DNA from: an uncultured Clostridia bacterium
GTDB taxonomy: Bacteria > Bacillota > Clostridia > TANB77 > CAG-508
Assembly: GCA_934167495.1 (NCBI GenBank)
Contig: CAKPKP010000005.1
Coordinates: 30,677 to 94,676 of the forward strand
Length of the DNA stretch: 64,000 bases
Direction: 5' to 3'
Position 1 is the first letter of the stretch, and every line of letters begins with the position of its first letter. Positions 7,190 through 16,900 of the stretch are shown here, piece by piece. A program made the position numbers and the translations under genes. Below the pieces are notes generated by a model. It saw nothing but the letters and a program-made list of their open reading frames with translations. It had not been told where the DNA came from and did not search any database.

Positions 7190-8380
7190 TTATTCTTCAA
7201 ATTTTTCTATTTTAGTTATGTTTAATCCCATTATAGGTATAGACAATGTCAATAAAACCATAACAATACTTAACACAAATTGACTACCTGTTAATCCTGC
7301 TAACAACAACATTGTATATCCCATTACTCTTCCAATATTCAATATACCTTCTCTTAATGAAAAAAATTCGCACTGATTGTTTTTATCTACTATATGACTA
7401 TCTGATATATTAAATAACCTTATTTCCCTTGTTAATGTAAGTAATGATGTAAATATTACATAACATATATTGTAAATAATAATAGTTATATTGTTTCTCC
7501 ATATTAATAGTATAAAAACTGCTATAACAGGTAAAATACTAGAAACAATTATTAATCCTTTGTCATCTCTCTTTTTATATATTTTTCCATATAGATGCAC
7601 ACAAATCATTGATAATACTGTAGTAATTGAAGTTATTATTCCTAAATTCATATCTGTTTTAAATGAATTTAAAATAAGTATCGTCATTAAAATCTCAAGA
7701 GCTCCATCACTTACATTCATACCAATAAAAAATTCAACTATTGATATTCTTCTTATTTGCTTATTACTTTTTAATTTATTCCATGTTTGTTTCGCATTAA
7801 ATTTAGCTAAATTAGTTTCATTGTCAGGTGATAGCATAAAAGAAAGTATTATTTGTATAATTGATATCACTAATATTATAATAGCTGTTAACTCATAATT
7901 AGTTACTGTTATAATAGATCCTAATATAATAGGACATAAAACACCAATAATTGATGCTATAATCTTAGATTTTACTGTATATTCAGTTCTTCTTTCGTTA
8001 TCAATTTTATTAATTACAAATAAATTATAAGAAAACCAATATGCACTAGATGATATACCATAAAGAATTGATATTAACCCTAAATACTCTATAATTTTTT
8101 CTTTAAGAATTATTATTGTCATTATATATATAAAATTAATTATAACTCCAATTCTAAACATACCTACTCTAAACTTATTCTTTATTATGCTTGCAACAAC
8201 AAAGCTTCCAACACCGAGTAATGTATATGAAAAAATATAATATATAGATAAATCTGTTATACTTTCTTGTGATTTTTTTATGAAATATGCTGTTAAAAAT
8301 GGTCCTAAAAATAATATCATTACTTTTTTCATAGCATTTATTGCTATTATTATATTTTCCTCTATTTTTTTATTTTTCAT
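7190..8380 (-). CDS. MFS-like integral membrane transporter
   Basis: This 396-residue protein is almost wholly hydrophobic, with about twelve predicted membrane helices in two halves and a charged central loop (around FNAKQTWNKLKSNKQIRR). That is the layout of a major facilitator superfamily permease. No substrate-specific motif is visible to me. It is very AT-rich, like the host genes and unlike the island beside it. It is followed by no obvious partner and has a broken phosphatase gene on its 5' side. An MFS member of unknown substrate is the safest call. Confidence 0.65.
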   Translation of the reverse strand: MKNKKIEENIIIAINAMKKVMILFLGPFLTAYFIKKSQESITDLSIYYIFSYTLLGVGSFVVASIIKNKFRVGMFRIGVIINFIYIMTIIILKEKIIEYLGLISILYGISSSAYWFSYNLFVINKIDNERRTEYTVKSKIIASIIGVLCPIILGSIITVTNYELTAIIILVISIIQIILSFMLSPDNETNLAKFNAKQTWNKLKSNKQIRRISIVEFFIGMNVSDGALEILMTILILNSFKTDMNLGIITSITTVLSMICVHLYGKIYKKRDDKGLIIVSSILPVIAVFILLIWRNNITIIIYNICYVIFTSLLTLTREIRLFNISDSHIVDKNNQCEFFSLREGILNIGRVMGYTMLLLAGLTGSQFVLSIVMVLLTLSIPIMGLNITKIEKFEE

Positions 8381-8389
8381 AAATTTCTC

Positions 8390-8600
8390 CTACATTATTT
8401 CATTTATTAGCTCTGAAACACTTTCACATTCTTTTTTAGCTACTTTTTTTAATTCTTCTACCAAATCTTTCATAGCATATCCATTAAAATTCTTTATCAT
8501 TTCTATATTACTATATCCATCATCAATTGTGTAAATAAATTTATTATCTAAATTATAATAATCTGCAAGTAGTTTTATATTTTTCTTTTTTTCTTACAAA
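8390..8600 (-). pseudogene. C-terminal remnant of a Cof-type HAD phosphatase
   Basis: The frame ending at the stop at 8390 reads KLLADYYNLDNKFIYTIDDG, then YSNIEMIKNFNGYAM and a Lys/Glu-rich end. This matches the last third of Cof-family HAD phosphatases (GDGxNDxxM, then GxAMxNA). The N-terminal two thirds, including the DxDGT nucleophile, are missing, and an in-frame stop lies just upstream at an A-rich run. The stretch 8601-8744 holds only short broken frames I cannot assign. A remnant left by deletion is the likely explanation. Confidence 0.55.
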
Positions 8601-8744
8601 TTCAAGTATTACAAAGTTTCTTTCGCATATAGCACCGTAACACACCCAACATGGCTTACCTATCCACTGTTGATAGTTTTTTGGTAGCTCGTATATTCAC
8701 TATTGATTCGTTGCATTGATATTAAGCTCTACCTTTTATAACTT

Positions 8745-9794
8745 TTACTCATCCTCATTTGTTAAGCTATTGTCTTCTAAACTATCGTCTTTTTTTACAT
8801 AATTTTCTAAATTTAATTCCTTCTTAAATTCTTCTTCTGTTGGCAAATATAATTTATACTTTGAAGCAAATATTTGCTTATTATCTTCTGGCAAAGTATA
8901 TTTTACAACTTGTTCACTTTTATCTGCACAAAGTACAATTCCAATTGGTGGATTGTCTCCCTCATTCATCATTTCTCTTGTATAATAATTTACATACATT
9001 TGCATTTGTCCTATATCTTGATGTGTTAAATCTCCTAGTTTTAAATCTATTATTACAAAGCATTTTAATATATAGTTGTAGAATACTAAATCTATAAAGA
9101 AATGTCTACCATCAAATGTTATTTTTTGTTGTCTTGATACAAAAGAAAATCCTCTTCCTAATTCTAATAAGAATTTTTGCAAATGATCTATTATTGCTTG
9201 TTCTAAATCTTTTTCATAGAAACTTGTTTTTCCTTCTAATCCTAAAAATTCTAATACATAAGGATCTCTTATTATATTCTTAGGTTCTACTTTTTCTGGT
9301 AATCCTATTTCTTTTTCTACCGCTTCTTTATCTTGACTCGCTAATAATCTTTCATAGTAGAATGTTCCTATTTGTCTTTCTAATTGCCTTACACTCCATC
9401 CAGATTTCACACATTCTTTTGCATAAAAACTTCTTGTTTTTTCATTTTCTACTCTCATTAACAATCTGTAATGTGACCAACTTAAATCGTCACACAGTGT
9501 GTGACGATTTGGAAAAGCACGATAAAATTGTCTCATATACTTTAAATTTGTAACTGTAAAACCTTTTCCAAATTCATTAGTTAATTGTTCTGATAAATAT
9601 TCTAACAGTTTCTTACCATATTCTGCTCTATCATTTTTGCCACAAGCCTTATGTATTTCTTGACCTATCTCCCAGTATGCTTGTACCATTGCAGTATTAA
9701 CGGCAGTATATACTTTAGCCTGTGCAGTTAGTACACTATTTCTAATTATTTTGTATGATTCTTCTGGTTGGATTGTTATTTGGTTATCTTCCAT
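8745..9794 (-). CDS. YhcG-family predicted PD-(D/E)XK nuclease (DUF1016)
   Basis: This 349-residue protein has the two-part YhcG layout. The N-terminal helical domain carries AYWEIGQEIH, then GFTVTNLKYMRQFY and LSWSHYRLLMRV. The C-terminal nuclease domain carries FIDLVFYNYILKCFVIIDLK, where the Asp and the DLK tail fit a PD-(D/E)XK core. The family acts on DNA and is common in accessory and defence regions, but its cellular role is not settled. It lies alone behind its own ribosome binding site (GAGGTAAACA) and beside another putative nuclease gene. Confidence 0.85.
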   Translation of the reverse strand: MEDNQITIQPEESYKIIRNSVLTAQAKVYTAVNTAMVQAYWEIGQEIHKACGKNDRAEYGKKLLEYLSEQLTNEFGKGFTVTNLKYMRQFYRAFPNRHTLCDDLSWSHYRLLMRVENEKTRSFYAKECVKSGWSVRQLERQIGTFYYERLLASQDKEAVEKEIGLPEKVEPKNIIRDPYVLEFLGLEGKTSFYEKDLEQAIIDHLQKFLLELGRGFSFVSRQQKITFDGRHFFIDLVFYNYILKCFVIIDLKLGDLTHQDIGQMQMYVNYYTREMMNEGDNPPIGIVLCADKSEQVVKYTLPEDNKQIFASKYKLYLPTEEEFKKELNLENYVKKDDSLEDNSLTNEDE

Positions 9795-9986
9795 TGTTTA
9801 CCTCCTCATATACTTTTTATATTCAATTTAGTTATTTATTCAAAACAACTTATTCTTCCATATTCATCTAAAAAATATTATTTTAATGCTTTATAAATAA
9901 AATCTTGAATTTTATATAAATATGTATCGTATCTTGTCATTTTTACTTTCTCAAAGCTTTTGATATTGATTTAACTGCTTGTTTTT

Positions 9987-11531
9987 TTACTTTTTTAGAA
10001 ACATCTTTTCAACAACTCTTTTCAAATCTATCTCTAGTAATTCATCAACTAAAACATAAACTCCAAATGATGCTAGTATTGAATTTACTTCTTTTCTATA
10101 TGCACTATTGTTTATCATAATATGTTGTTCAACATTTGGATTTATGTTTGCTAGTTTTTTCATCCTTTTATATCCGTTATTTAAACTATCATCTGTTACA
10201 TATCCAAATGCATCAATTTCATCATAATCTATTTTAAATTTCTTAATATTGTTTATAGAAAAAAATCTCTCTTTTGCATAAATCTCAAATAAATTCTTAT
10301 TTATATTACTAAGTAATATTATGCTATGTAGGTCAATAACATTTATTGTAATTGGAAAAACAGAAATGCAGTTTTCACTTTCTTTATCAAAAAAATGTAT
10401 ACTTGTACTCAAAAATTCGACAGGATATAAAGTAATATTAAATGAAATTACTTTCTTATCTTTTAAGTTAAATTGTTGCTTTTTATTTTCTATTTCTAGC
10501 TCTATGCACCCTTCATTTTTTTCTAGTGTTCTATGAAATGTGTCTATTGAAAAATAACCTCTTCCAAAAGCTTTTTTCATATCCATCATTGTTTCAGCGT
10601 CATTATGCGCATTATATATATTAAATCCAGAAGATTTACATTCAAAATTGATACAAATATCATCTCTAATAATTAAATTATCTAATTCCATTTTTCTTGA
10701 TTTATCATCAATATACTTTGCATTTGTTATTACATCATCATATATGTTTATCAAAATATTTCTAACATATTTTTCAAATGATTTTCCTCTTTTCTTATAA
10801 TAACTATCTAATTTATTATCTTTAAGATTTTTAAAATATTCAATTATTAATTTCTCACATTCATTAAAAATATATGTACAAAATTCTCCTAAATACATTA
10901 ATATATAAGTATTATCTGCCTTAATAATTTTTTTAGTGTCTTCTACTGCAGATACTTCTTCTAATTCAAGTGAAAATAGTTTAAGGTATTTTTTTATGCA
11001 TTCTAGTTCAATATCTTTATTAAGAATGTTTATTTCTTCTGCAGAAAACCAACATGTGGGTTTTGTAGTACCAAAAAAAATCATTCTATCATTACTTGTC
11101 ATGTTTTTTCTATATATATAATCATTGTATATTAATACTCTCAAAATTATTAAACCAGTTATATTATAAACATCTGAAATAGAGATTCCGAAAATATTTA
11201 TAGCTTGTTCTTCTGTTATCGCAGAATTAAGTATTTTTAATCTATCAATATTTAAAATAAATGGATATAGTATACTACTCATTGCTTTGTCTATTGCTAA
11301 TGAATCACTTTTGTCTAATAAGTCAACACTTAAACTTTCTTTAAAAAACTGTTTAGAAAAATGTTTAATATATTCATTAAAACCTTTATAATCATCAATT
11401 TCATTAATTTTTGAAAAAACAAAATACCCTTGTTTATCAAACTCAATCTCATTTACACGATATTTTTTTACATAATCACCTAAATAATAATCATTATAAA
11501 ATTTTTCTACTAATTTCTTTTTATTTTCCAA
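9987..11531 (-). CDS. hypothetical protein with PD-(D/E)XK-like nuclease signature
   Basis: I do not recognise this 514-residue protein as a named family. In the middle, about residues 245-300, it reads KKRGKSFEKYVRNIL, then ELDNLIIRDDICINFECKSS. The E...(E)LD...ECK pattern is typical of restriction-endonuclease-fold nucleases. The flanks are Lys/Asn/Ile-rich without membrane helices. It sits 190 bases upstream of the YhcG-like gene in the same direction. It may be a stand-alone restriction or defence nuclease; no methyltransferase is adjacent. Confidence 0.5.
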   Translation of the reverse strand: MENKKKLVEKFYNDYYLGDYVKKYRVNEIEFDKQGYFVFSKINEIDDYKGFNEYIKHFSKQFFKESLSVDLLDKSDSLAIDKAMSSILYPFILNIDRLKILNSAITEEQAINIFGISISDVYNITGLIILRVLIYNDYIYRKNMTSNDRMIFFGTTKPTCWFSAEEINILNKDIELECIKKYLKLFSLELEEVSAVEDTKKIIKADNTYILMYLGEFCTYIFNECEKLIIEYFKNLKDNKLDSYYKKRGKSFEKYVRNILINIYDDVITNAKYIDDKSRKMELDNLIIRDDICINFECKSSGFNIYNAHNDAETMMDMKKAFGRGYFSIDTFHRTLEKNEGCIELEIENKKQQFNLKDKKVISFNITLYPVEFLSTSIHFFDKESENCISVFPITINVIDLHSIILLSNINKNLFEIYAKERFFSINNIKKFKIDYDEIDAFGYVTDDSLNNGYKRMKKLANINPNVEQHIMINNSAYRKEVNSILASFGVYVLVDELLEIDLKRVVEKMFLKK

Positions 11532-11768
11532 TTTTTTGTATTCTCCTTACTAGTTTTTTACTTCTAAACATTTTATCAAACACACTATAATATCAGTATT
11601 TTAGGTCAGGAGAAATACCAGTCTTTTTTATTATTTTTTGACTCATCAACCATTTACCAGATTGTGTTTTTTATGTATAATTTTTATTAATTTAAATCAT
11701 ATTTTTATATAATTACAGGTTATTTTCCAGTACAGTTGACATATCATAAAACATTGACATTTTTGGAT

Positions 11769-13136
11769 TTATTTAAGTTTTAATACCGCAACGCACTCAA
11801 CATGACTCGTATAAGGAAACATATCTACCGGAGTTATCTCTTTTATATTGTAAGCTTCTATAAGTTTTGATAAATCTCTTGCTAGTGTTGCTGGATTACA
11901 ACTAATATAAACCAATTTTTTAGGTTTAATACTTAATATTGTTTTTATTGTTGTTTCGTCTAATCCTTTTCTTGGGGGATCTATAAATATTACATCTGGC
12001 ATTATATTTTGTTTTTTTATAAATTCAGGAAGTAATTTTTCAACATCACCTGCAAAAAACTCAGCATTTTTAACATTATTTATCTCAGCATTTTCTTTAG
12101 CATCTTGTATTGCTTGCTCAATTATCTCGATTCCATATAATTTACTTGCATGCTTTGATGCAAATAATCCTATTGTTCCAATTCCACAATATAAATCAAA
12201 AATTGTCTCTGTTCCTGTTAAATTTGCATATTCTATTGCTTTATTATATAACACTTCTGTTTGAATTGGATTTACTTGATAAAAAGACATTGGAGATATT
12301 TTAAATTTATAATCTCCTAAAAAATCATATATGTAACCATTACCATATAGTACTTCATTTTCTTTCCCTAATATAACATTTGTATTTCTATTATTTATGT
12401 TTTTTACTATTGTTTTAATTTCTTTATGTTTGCGAGTTAAATATTGAATTAGTTCTTTTTCTTTATTAATTTTTTTCTCATTTGTTACTAATATAACCAT
12501 TATTTCATTTGTTTTTATTCCTATTCTGATTATTATGTGTCTTATTGTTCCTTTTAAATCTTTTTCATTATATACATCTATATTGTTTTCTGTAATAAAT
12601 TTAAATATGTCATTTGCTATTGTCTGACATTCTTGATTTTGAATTTTACATTCTTTTGTTTCTATTATATTATGACTTCTTTCTGTAAAAACTCCCATTA
12701 CAGGATTTCCATTTTCAGATATTCCCACTGGATATTGTAATTTGTTTCTATAATATAAAGGCGTTTTCATACCTATACAATCATTTATTTTTATATCTTT
12801 TAAATTAACTTTTTTTAAACAACTTTCAACATTACTTTTCTTTATTTTCAAAGTTTCTGCATAATCAATATGTCTTAAATTACAGCCACCGCATTTCTTA
12901 TATGTACTACAATCTTCTTGAACTCTGTTTTCAGATTTTACTATTATTTCTATAATCTTACCGTAAGCATGAGATGATGTTACTTTCAATATTTTTACCT
13001 TTACTTTTTCTCCTTTTAAAGCATATGGTATAAATATTATATAATTATCTATCTTAGCTATTCCTTCTCCTTGATATCCATTATCTATTATATCTACAAT
13101 ATATTCTTCATTCTTTTTTACAGGTATTAGCTCCAT
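11769..13136 (-). CDS. rlmD: 23S rRNA (uracil-5-)-methyltransferase, RlmD/RumA type
   Basis: The protein has 455 residues. An N-terminal TRAM domain (about 1-60) precedes a four-Cys iron-sulfur site with CSTYKKCGGCNLRH. The SAM-dependent methyltransferase domain shows FDLYCGIGTIGLFAS, FIDPPRKGLD and the catalytic Cys in LVYISCNPATLARDL. It makes m5U in 23S rRNA; Gram-positive members often do both RlmC and RlmD positions (RlmCD), which cannot be decided here. The start follows AAGGAGATTTTT. It lies just downstream of rnpB and its terminator. Confidence 0.9.
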   Translation of the reverse strand: MELIPVKKNEEYIVDIIDNGYQGEGIAKIDNYIIFIPYALKGEKVKVKILKVTSSHAYGKIIEIIVKSENRVQEDCSTYKKCGGCNLRHIDYAETLKIKKSNVESCLKKVNLKDIKINDCIGMKTPLYYRNKLQYPVGISENGNPVMGVFTERSHNIIETKECKIQNQECQTIANDIFKFITENNIDVYNEKDLKGTIRHIIIRIGIKTNEIMVILVTNEKKINKEKELIQYLTRKHKEIKTIVKNINNRNTNVILGKENEVLYGNGYIYDFLGDYKFKISPMSFYQVNPIQTEVLYNKAIEYANLTGTETIFDLYCGIGTIGLFASKHASKLYGIEIIEQAIQDAKENAEINNVKNAEFFAGDVEKLLPEFIKKQNIMPDVIFIDPPRKGLDETTIKTILSIKPKKLVYISCNPATLARDLSKLIEAYNIKEITPVDMFPYTSHVECVAVLKLK

Positions 13137-13157
13137 AAAAATCTCCTTATTTAATGG

Positions 13158-13187
13158 AAAACAGATAGATTATAACCTATCTGTTTT
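13158..13187 (-). terminator. hairpin terminator of rnpB
   Basis: The 11-bp perfect stem AAAACAGATAG / CTATCTGTTTT has an eight-base loop. On the minus strand the second arm ends in TTTT. It lies between the RNase P RNA and the rRNA methyltransferase gene. Confidence 0.7.
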
Positions 13188-13195
13188 CATATTTT

Positions 13196-13536
13196 GAGTA
13201 AATCTGTAAGCCGGGTTCTGTCTTGGACAATCATTTATCTAGAATATATATTTCTATATATTTCAAGCCACCTATTCAGAAGACGACGAGCAGTCTTAAC
13301 CTTCTACTCCGGTGTTGCTCCAGATGGGGTTTACACAGCTAGCATATCACTATGCTACTGGTGAGCTCTTACCTCACCTTTTCACCTTAACCATTAAATT
13401 AATGGCTGTTATTTTCTGTTGCACTTTCCTTAAGGTCACCCTCACTGGGAGTTACCCAGCACCATTGCTCTATGGAGCCCGGACTTTCCTCATATACAGT
13501 TTTTCAACTTTGTATCCGCGATCATCCAACTTACTC
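13196..13536 (-). ncRNA. rnpB: RNase P RNA
   Basis: The minus strand contains the conserved signatures of bacterial RNase P RNA: GAGGAAAGTCCGGGCTCC near the 5' end, GTAAACCCCATCTGGAGCAA, and the 3' GACAGAACCCGGCTTACAG. These pair as expected (P4 and flanks). It matures the 5' ends of tRNAs. The ends are estimated from where the terminal helix sequences stop. Confidence 0.95.
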
Positions 13537-13572
13537 TTTATATATTGTAAACTTTATTTTGGAAAATGTCAA

Positions 13573-14388
13573 TTATATTTCATCTGTTAATGCTTGATAC
13601 TTCATAAAAAATATGTCTTGATTTCTATAACCAATTGCATTTTTTACTTCTTCTAATAAAATATATATCTTATTCATATTGTATGAATTTTGACTTGCAT
13701 AATTTGCATTATTCATTAATTTTATATATTCATTCTCTGCTATCTCTATTTGTTTTGTAGCTTCATCCCAATTATCATTTTTTACTAAAATTCCTGTATT
13801 TATAATACAATATTTAATATTCTTCTTTGCAACTTCAAAACTATCATCAGAATAACTAGAAATATACTTTGGAATATAACTATATAAATTTATTAATGAT
13901 ATTAATAAATTAGATTCATTTTTTGACTGTATTGATATTTTCACATCATTGATTATCTGACCAAAACTTAATATTTCTTTATTATCTACATTTAATTTGT
14001 TTAAATCTATAGCCAATATACTCCAAGAAGAATATATATCTTCTAAGTCTTGATTAAGTTTATCCCAATCTATTTGAACAGCTTGATTATTGGTATTATT
14101 TTCTTCAGTTACATTGCTTGAATTATCTGTATTTTTTGTACTTTCACTTTCTGATTGTTTTTTTGAATCATTGTTTTTATTACCATTTTTAGCATTTTCT
14201 TCAGAATTAGTATATTCTTTAAGCAAAATTCCATTTGTGATTCTACTTAGAGTATTTTCAAGATATGCAATCTGTGAATTACTTTTTTCTTTTAAATCTT
14301 TTGTTTCATCTTTTTTATCGCATCCAACTAATATAAAACTACTAATTAGTAGGATTAAAAAAATCGCAATATATTTTTTTATTTTCAA
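13573..14388 (-). CDS. hypothetical lipoprotein
   Basis: I chose the TTG at 14388, seven bases after AAGGTG, over the ATG at 14418, which has no good ribosome binding site. The product is about 271 residues. It starts with a Lys-rich stretch and a hydrophobic signal ending in the lipobox LVGC, so it should be lipid-anchored on the outer face of the membrane. A Ser/Asn/Glu-rich linker follows (about residues 55-105), then a helical domain without recognisable family. Function is unknown. Confidence 0.7.
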   Translation of the reverse strand: MKIKKYIAIFLILLISSFILVGCDKKDETKDLKEKSNSQIAYLENTLSRITNGILLKEYTNSEENAKNGNKNNDSKKQSESESTKNTDNSSNVTEENNTNNQAVQIDWDKLNQDLEDIYSSWSILAIDLNKLNVDNKEILSFGQIINDVKISIQSKNESNLLISLINLYSYIPKYISSYSDDSFEVAKKNIKYCIINTGILVKNDNWDEATKQIEIAENEYIKLMNNANYASQNSYNMNKIYILLEEVKNAIGYRNQDIFFMKYQALTDEI

Positions 14389-14477
14389 ATTAATCACCTT
14401 ATTTTTATTTATTACCAAAAATTAACCGTTTATTCTTCGTTTAATTATAAATAATAAATTTAAAGGAGTTTTTTAAA

Positions 14478-14759
14478 TTGAATACAGTTATTAAATTATA
14501 TAGTGAAAAAAAAGATGAAATAAAAAAATTCTTAGAAAAATACTATTCTAAGAATTTCATATTAGAAAATGATTTGCTATGGTGTAAGGAATTTCCTAAT
14601 CCTATTGAAATGGCCGAAATTATTGGTACTTTTGTTGAAAATATGGAAGACTTTCAAATTAATATGTGGGTTAGCTTAGATAAAGATGTTTTTATAAATA
14701 TTACTAAATCCAATGCAAATGAATTTATAAAGTATTTATATGAACGTTATCCTTATTAA
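14478..14759 (+). CDS. hypothetical protein, 93 residues
   Basis: The start is TTG at 14478 behind AAAGGAG. The small acidic protein is soluble, with DLLWCKEFPNPIEMAEIIGT in its centre and no membrane segment. I know no family for it. It is one of the few plus-strand genes and converges on the minus-strand gene at 14756, overlapping it by four bases. Confidence 0.6.
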   Translation: MNTVIKLYSEKKDEIKKFLEKYYSKNFILENDLLWCKEFPNPIEMAEIIGTFVENMEDFQINMWVSLDKDVFINITKSNANEFIKYLYERYPY

Positions 14760-15040
14760 CAAACTAATTTTTTATAACCTTCAAGTAATATTACTAATTC
14801 ATCCTTTTCGTCAATTATAAAATCTTCGCTATCATATAACACTCTAGCAATTTTCCTTTTGTCACTTTTTATATACTTTTCACTAGCACTAATTAAATTA
14901 TAAATATCTGTATATTGGAAATTTTTACATTCTTTGCGTATTAATTTAGTAACCTCAAGTTTAATTTCTTTTCTTACAAGTTCTATTGCTTCTTGATATT
15001 TCTCTTCTTTAATTTTATCTTTCACTTTCTCCATCATCAT
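14756..15040 (-). CDS. hypothetical protein, about 94 residues
   Basis: A small, Lys/Glu-rich, probably all-helical protein of unknown function. The AGGAGG is 11 bases before the ATG at 15040 and only two before a TTG at 15049, so I favour 15040. It overlaps the end of the 605-residue gene upstream, which suggests translational coupling and a shared role. Confidence 0.55.
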   Translation of the reverse strand: MMMEKVKDKIKEEKYQEAIELVRKEIKLEVTKLIRKECKNFQYTDIYNLISASEKYIKSDKRKIARVLYDSEDFIIDEKDELVILLEGYKKLVC

Positions 15041-16820
15041 TTTTGCCAATTCCTCCTATATCAGTATCGATTGGTATATATTTTTTCTTTTCTATTGTGA
15101 ACATTTTTCCTGTAGAAACATCAATATATTTTCTAACTCTTCGTTTAATCGTTTTTCTACCTTCTTGAACTTCCTCTTTTAAATGTTCTGGAAACTCATC
15201 AGCCTTTCTTAAAAAATTTAAATGTTTTACAAATTTGTATCTTTCATCATTTTCTTTACACTCTAATGATAATTGTCTTATTTCATTTTTATGATTTTTA
15301 TCTAACGGAAGAAAATTTTGAGTTTTTATAATACTATTTCTATACACAAAATCATCTCCACCATCATAAATTGGAATTATCATATCATTTTTAATCATTC
15401 TCAATTTATCTTCTAAATCTTCTCTTTTCATGTGAACTCTTAAAGGCATATTAAATCCCTCATAATCAATTCCTATTAAAACATACTTTTTCTCAGTTAT
15501 CGGCTTTTTGGCTTCACCAAACTCTTCAATATATCCCCAATTTCTAATTTTTTCATTATTTAAAAAAGTGTTCAATAAATTCATTAGTGTTGCATCTTTA
15601 CAAAAATATATATTTTCCTTATTAGTATATAATATTATACTATCTGCTATATCTGAATATAAAGAATTTTGCGATTGTGGTAATATTTTATCAAAGTATT
15701 TTTTATATTCATCTCTGTATTTTTCGTCAAATTCTTTTAAAGCTTCTGTAGGATCATATACTATTCTATTTCCTCTTTTTGAAAATTCATATTTTTTTAC
15801 ATCTTGAGATGTGGTTGAAATAGTTGCTTTACTAATAATTTGCATAAATGAAGATTTTATTGCTAGAGCATCTATCATATCTGGTGTTATTTCAATTTCT
15901 TTTCCTTCTTTTATATCTTTAAAAACATTCAATGTTGACAAAAAGAATATTCCATCATTTATGGATTTTGTTTCTTTAGCAAATCTATTTTGCCAAAAAG
16001 TATTTAATATTGCAAGTTTTTCTAAATCTAATGTTTTCAAATAATCTTCATCAAATAAATCTTTTATAGCTATTTTTGATTTATCATTATTACTGTTATC
16101 CAAATCATTTTCTAACTGTTCCAACCCAATTCTTCTCATATTTATATCATTTATTGCATTCATTTGATCCAACAATTCAAATGTTTCAAAAAACTGACCT
16201 ATTTGAACCATTAATCTTATGTACTTAGCTTTTAAGATCTTTTCAACTTCTATTTTATTTTGTTTAATAAATTCTACTAATTGATCTCTTTCTTCTCCAG
16301 AAATCATTCCATATATTTTTTCAATTGAAACTCTTGTCTTGTTAGGTATTGTATATTTTGATTTGTCATTCATGTATTCTTTAATATCACTTATTGTATC
16401 TTCGCCTAATTCAGCTTTCTGCTTTCTAAGCATTGCTAGTAATGGTTTTATATTTTCTCTGCTATTAGTTGATGAATCTTCAAAAGTTAATTCCATTCCT
16501 TCAATAAAATTTGATAAATCCATATCTTTTATTTTATCATATTCTTCATATATAATCTTTTTATCCTTCAAAACATCTTCACTCATTACTATTTGATTAA
16601 TCTCCGATACACAATCCGCATTTTCTGTATATTCTATAGTCATATTGCTCGTTTTTTCTTTTATTAATTCATTAATTTCTAGTTCAGATAAATCAGGGTT
16701 TGCATCATATAGTTTTTTTACATATTTTATTGCTTTTTGGATATATGAATAAATAGCTCTATAATTTTGATCTTTATTTCTTTCACAAAATCTTATTGTT
16801 TTAGCAAAATTAATTTTCAT
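15015..16820 (-). CDS. hypothetical protein, about 601 residues
   Basis: This large Lys/Glu/Ile-rich soluble protein is predicted mostly helical, without signal peptide or membrane helices. The C-terminal 80 residues are more conserved-looking, with RKTIKRRVRKYIDVSTGKMF. I recognise no domain. I prefer the ATG at 16820, preceded by GGAGAG, over that at 16832. It forms a two-gene unit with the small gene overlapping its end. Confidence 0.6.
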   Translation of the reverse strand: MKINFAKTIRFCERNKDQNYRAIYSYIQKAIKYVKKLYDANPDLSELEINELIKEKTSNMTIEYTENADCVSEINQIVMSEDVLKDKKIIYEEYDKIKDMDLSNFIEGMELTFEDSSTNSRENIKPLLAMLRKQKAELGEDTISDIKEYMNDKSKYTIPNKTRVSIEKIYGMISGEERDQLVEFIKQNKIEVEKILKAKYIRLMVQIGQFFETFELLDQMNAINDINMRRIGLEQLENDLDNSNNDKSKIAIKDLFDEDYLKTLDLEKLAILNTFWQNRFAKETKSINDGIFFLSTLNVFKDIKEGKEIEITPDMIDALAIKSSFMQIISKATISTTSQDVKKYEFSKRGNRIVYDPTEALKEFDEKYRDEYKKYFDKILPQSQNSLYSDIADSIILYTNKENIYFCKDATLMNLLNTFLNNEKIRNWGYIEEFGEAKKPITEKKYVLIGIDYEGFNMPLRVHMKREDLEDKLRMIKNDMIIPIYDGGDDFVYRNSIIKTQNFLPLDKNHKNEIRQLSLECKENDERYKFVKHLNFLRKADEFPEHLKEEVQEGRKTIKRRVRKYIDVSTGKMFTIEKKKYIPIDTDIGGIGKNDDGESER

Positions 16821-16900
16821 AAATCTCTCCATTTTAATTATTAAGCAGAATACTTTAATACTAAAGCATTCTGCCTAATTTAATGTATTTTTATTATATT

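Noticed and set aside
8601..8744. Further coding sequence of the HAD gene, with a third TTACGGT site (8634-8640)
   Set aside because: Short frames with several stops do not resemble HAD proteins, so the site cannot be used as a third CGG frameshift case.
9795..9986. Small 20-codon frame (MTRYDTYLYKIQ)
   Set aside because: Very short, no good ribosome binding site and no support; probably chance or a relic.
13312..13590. Plus-strand open frame
   Set aside because: It lies antisense to RNase P RNA and is explained by that gene.
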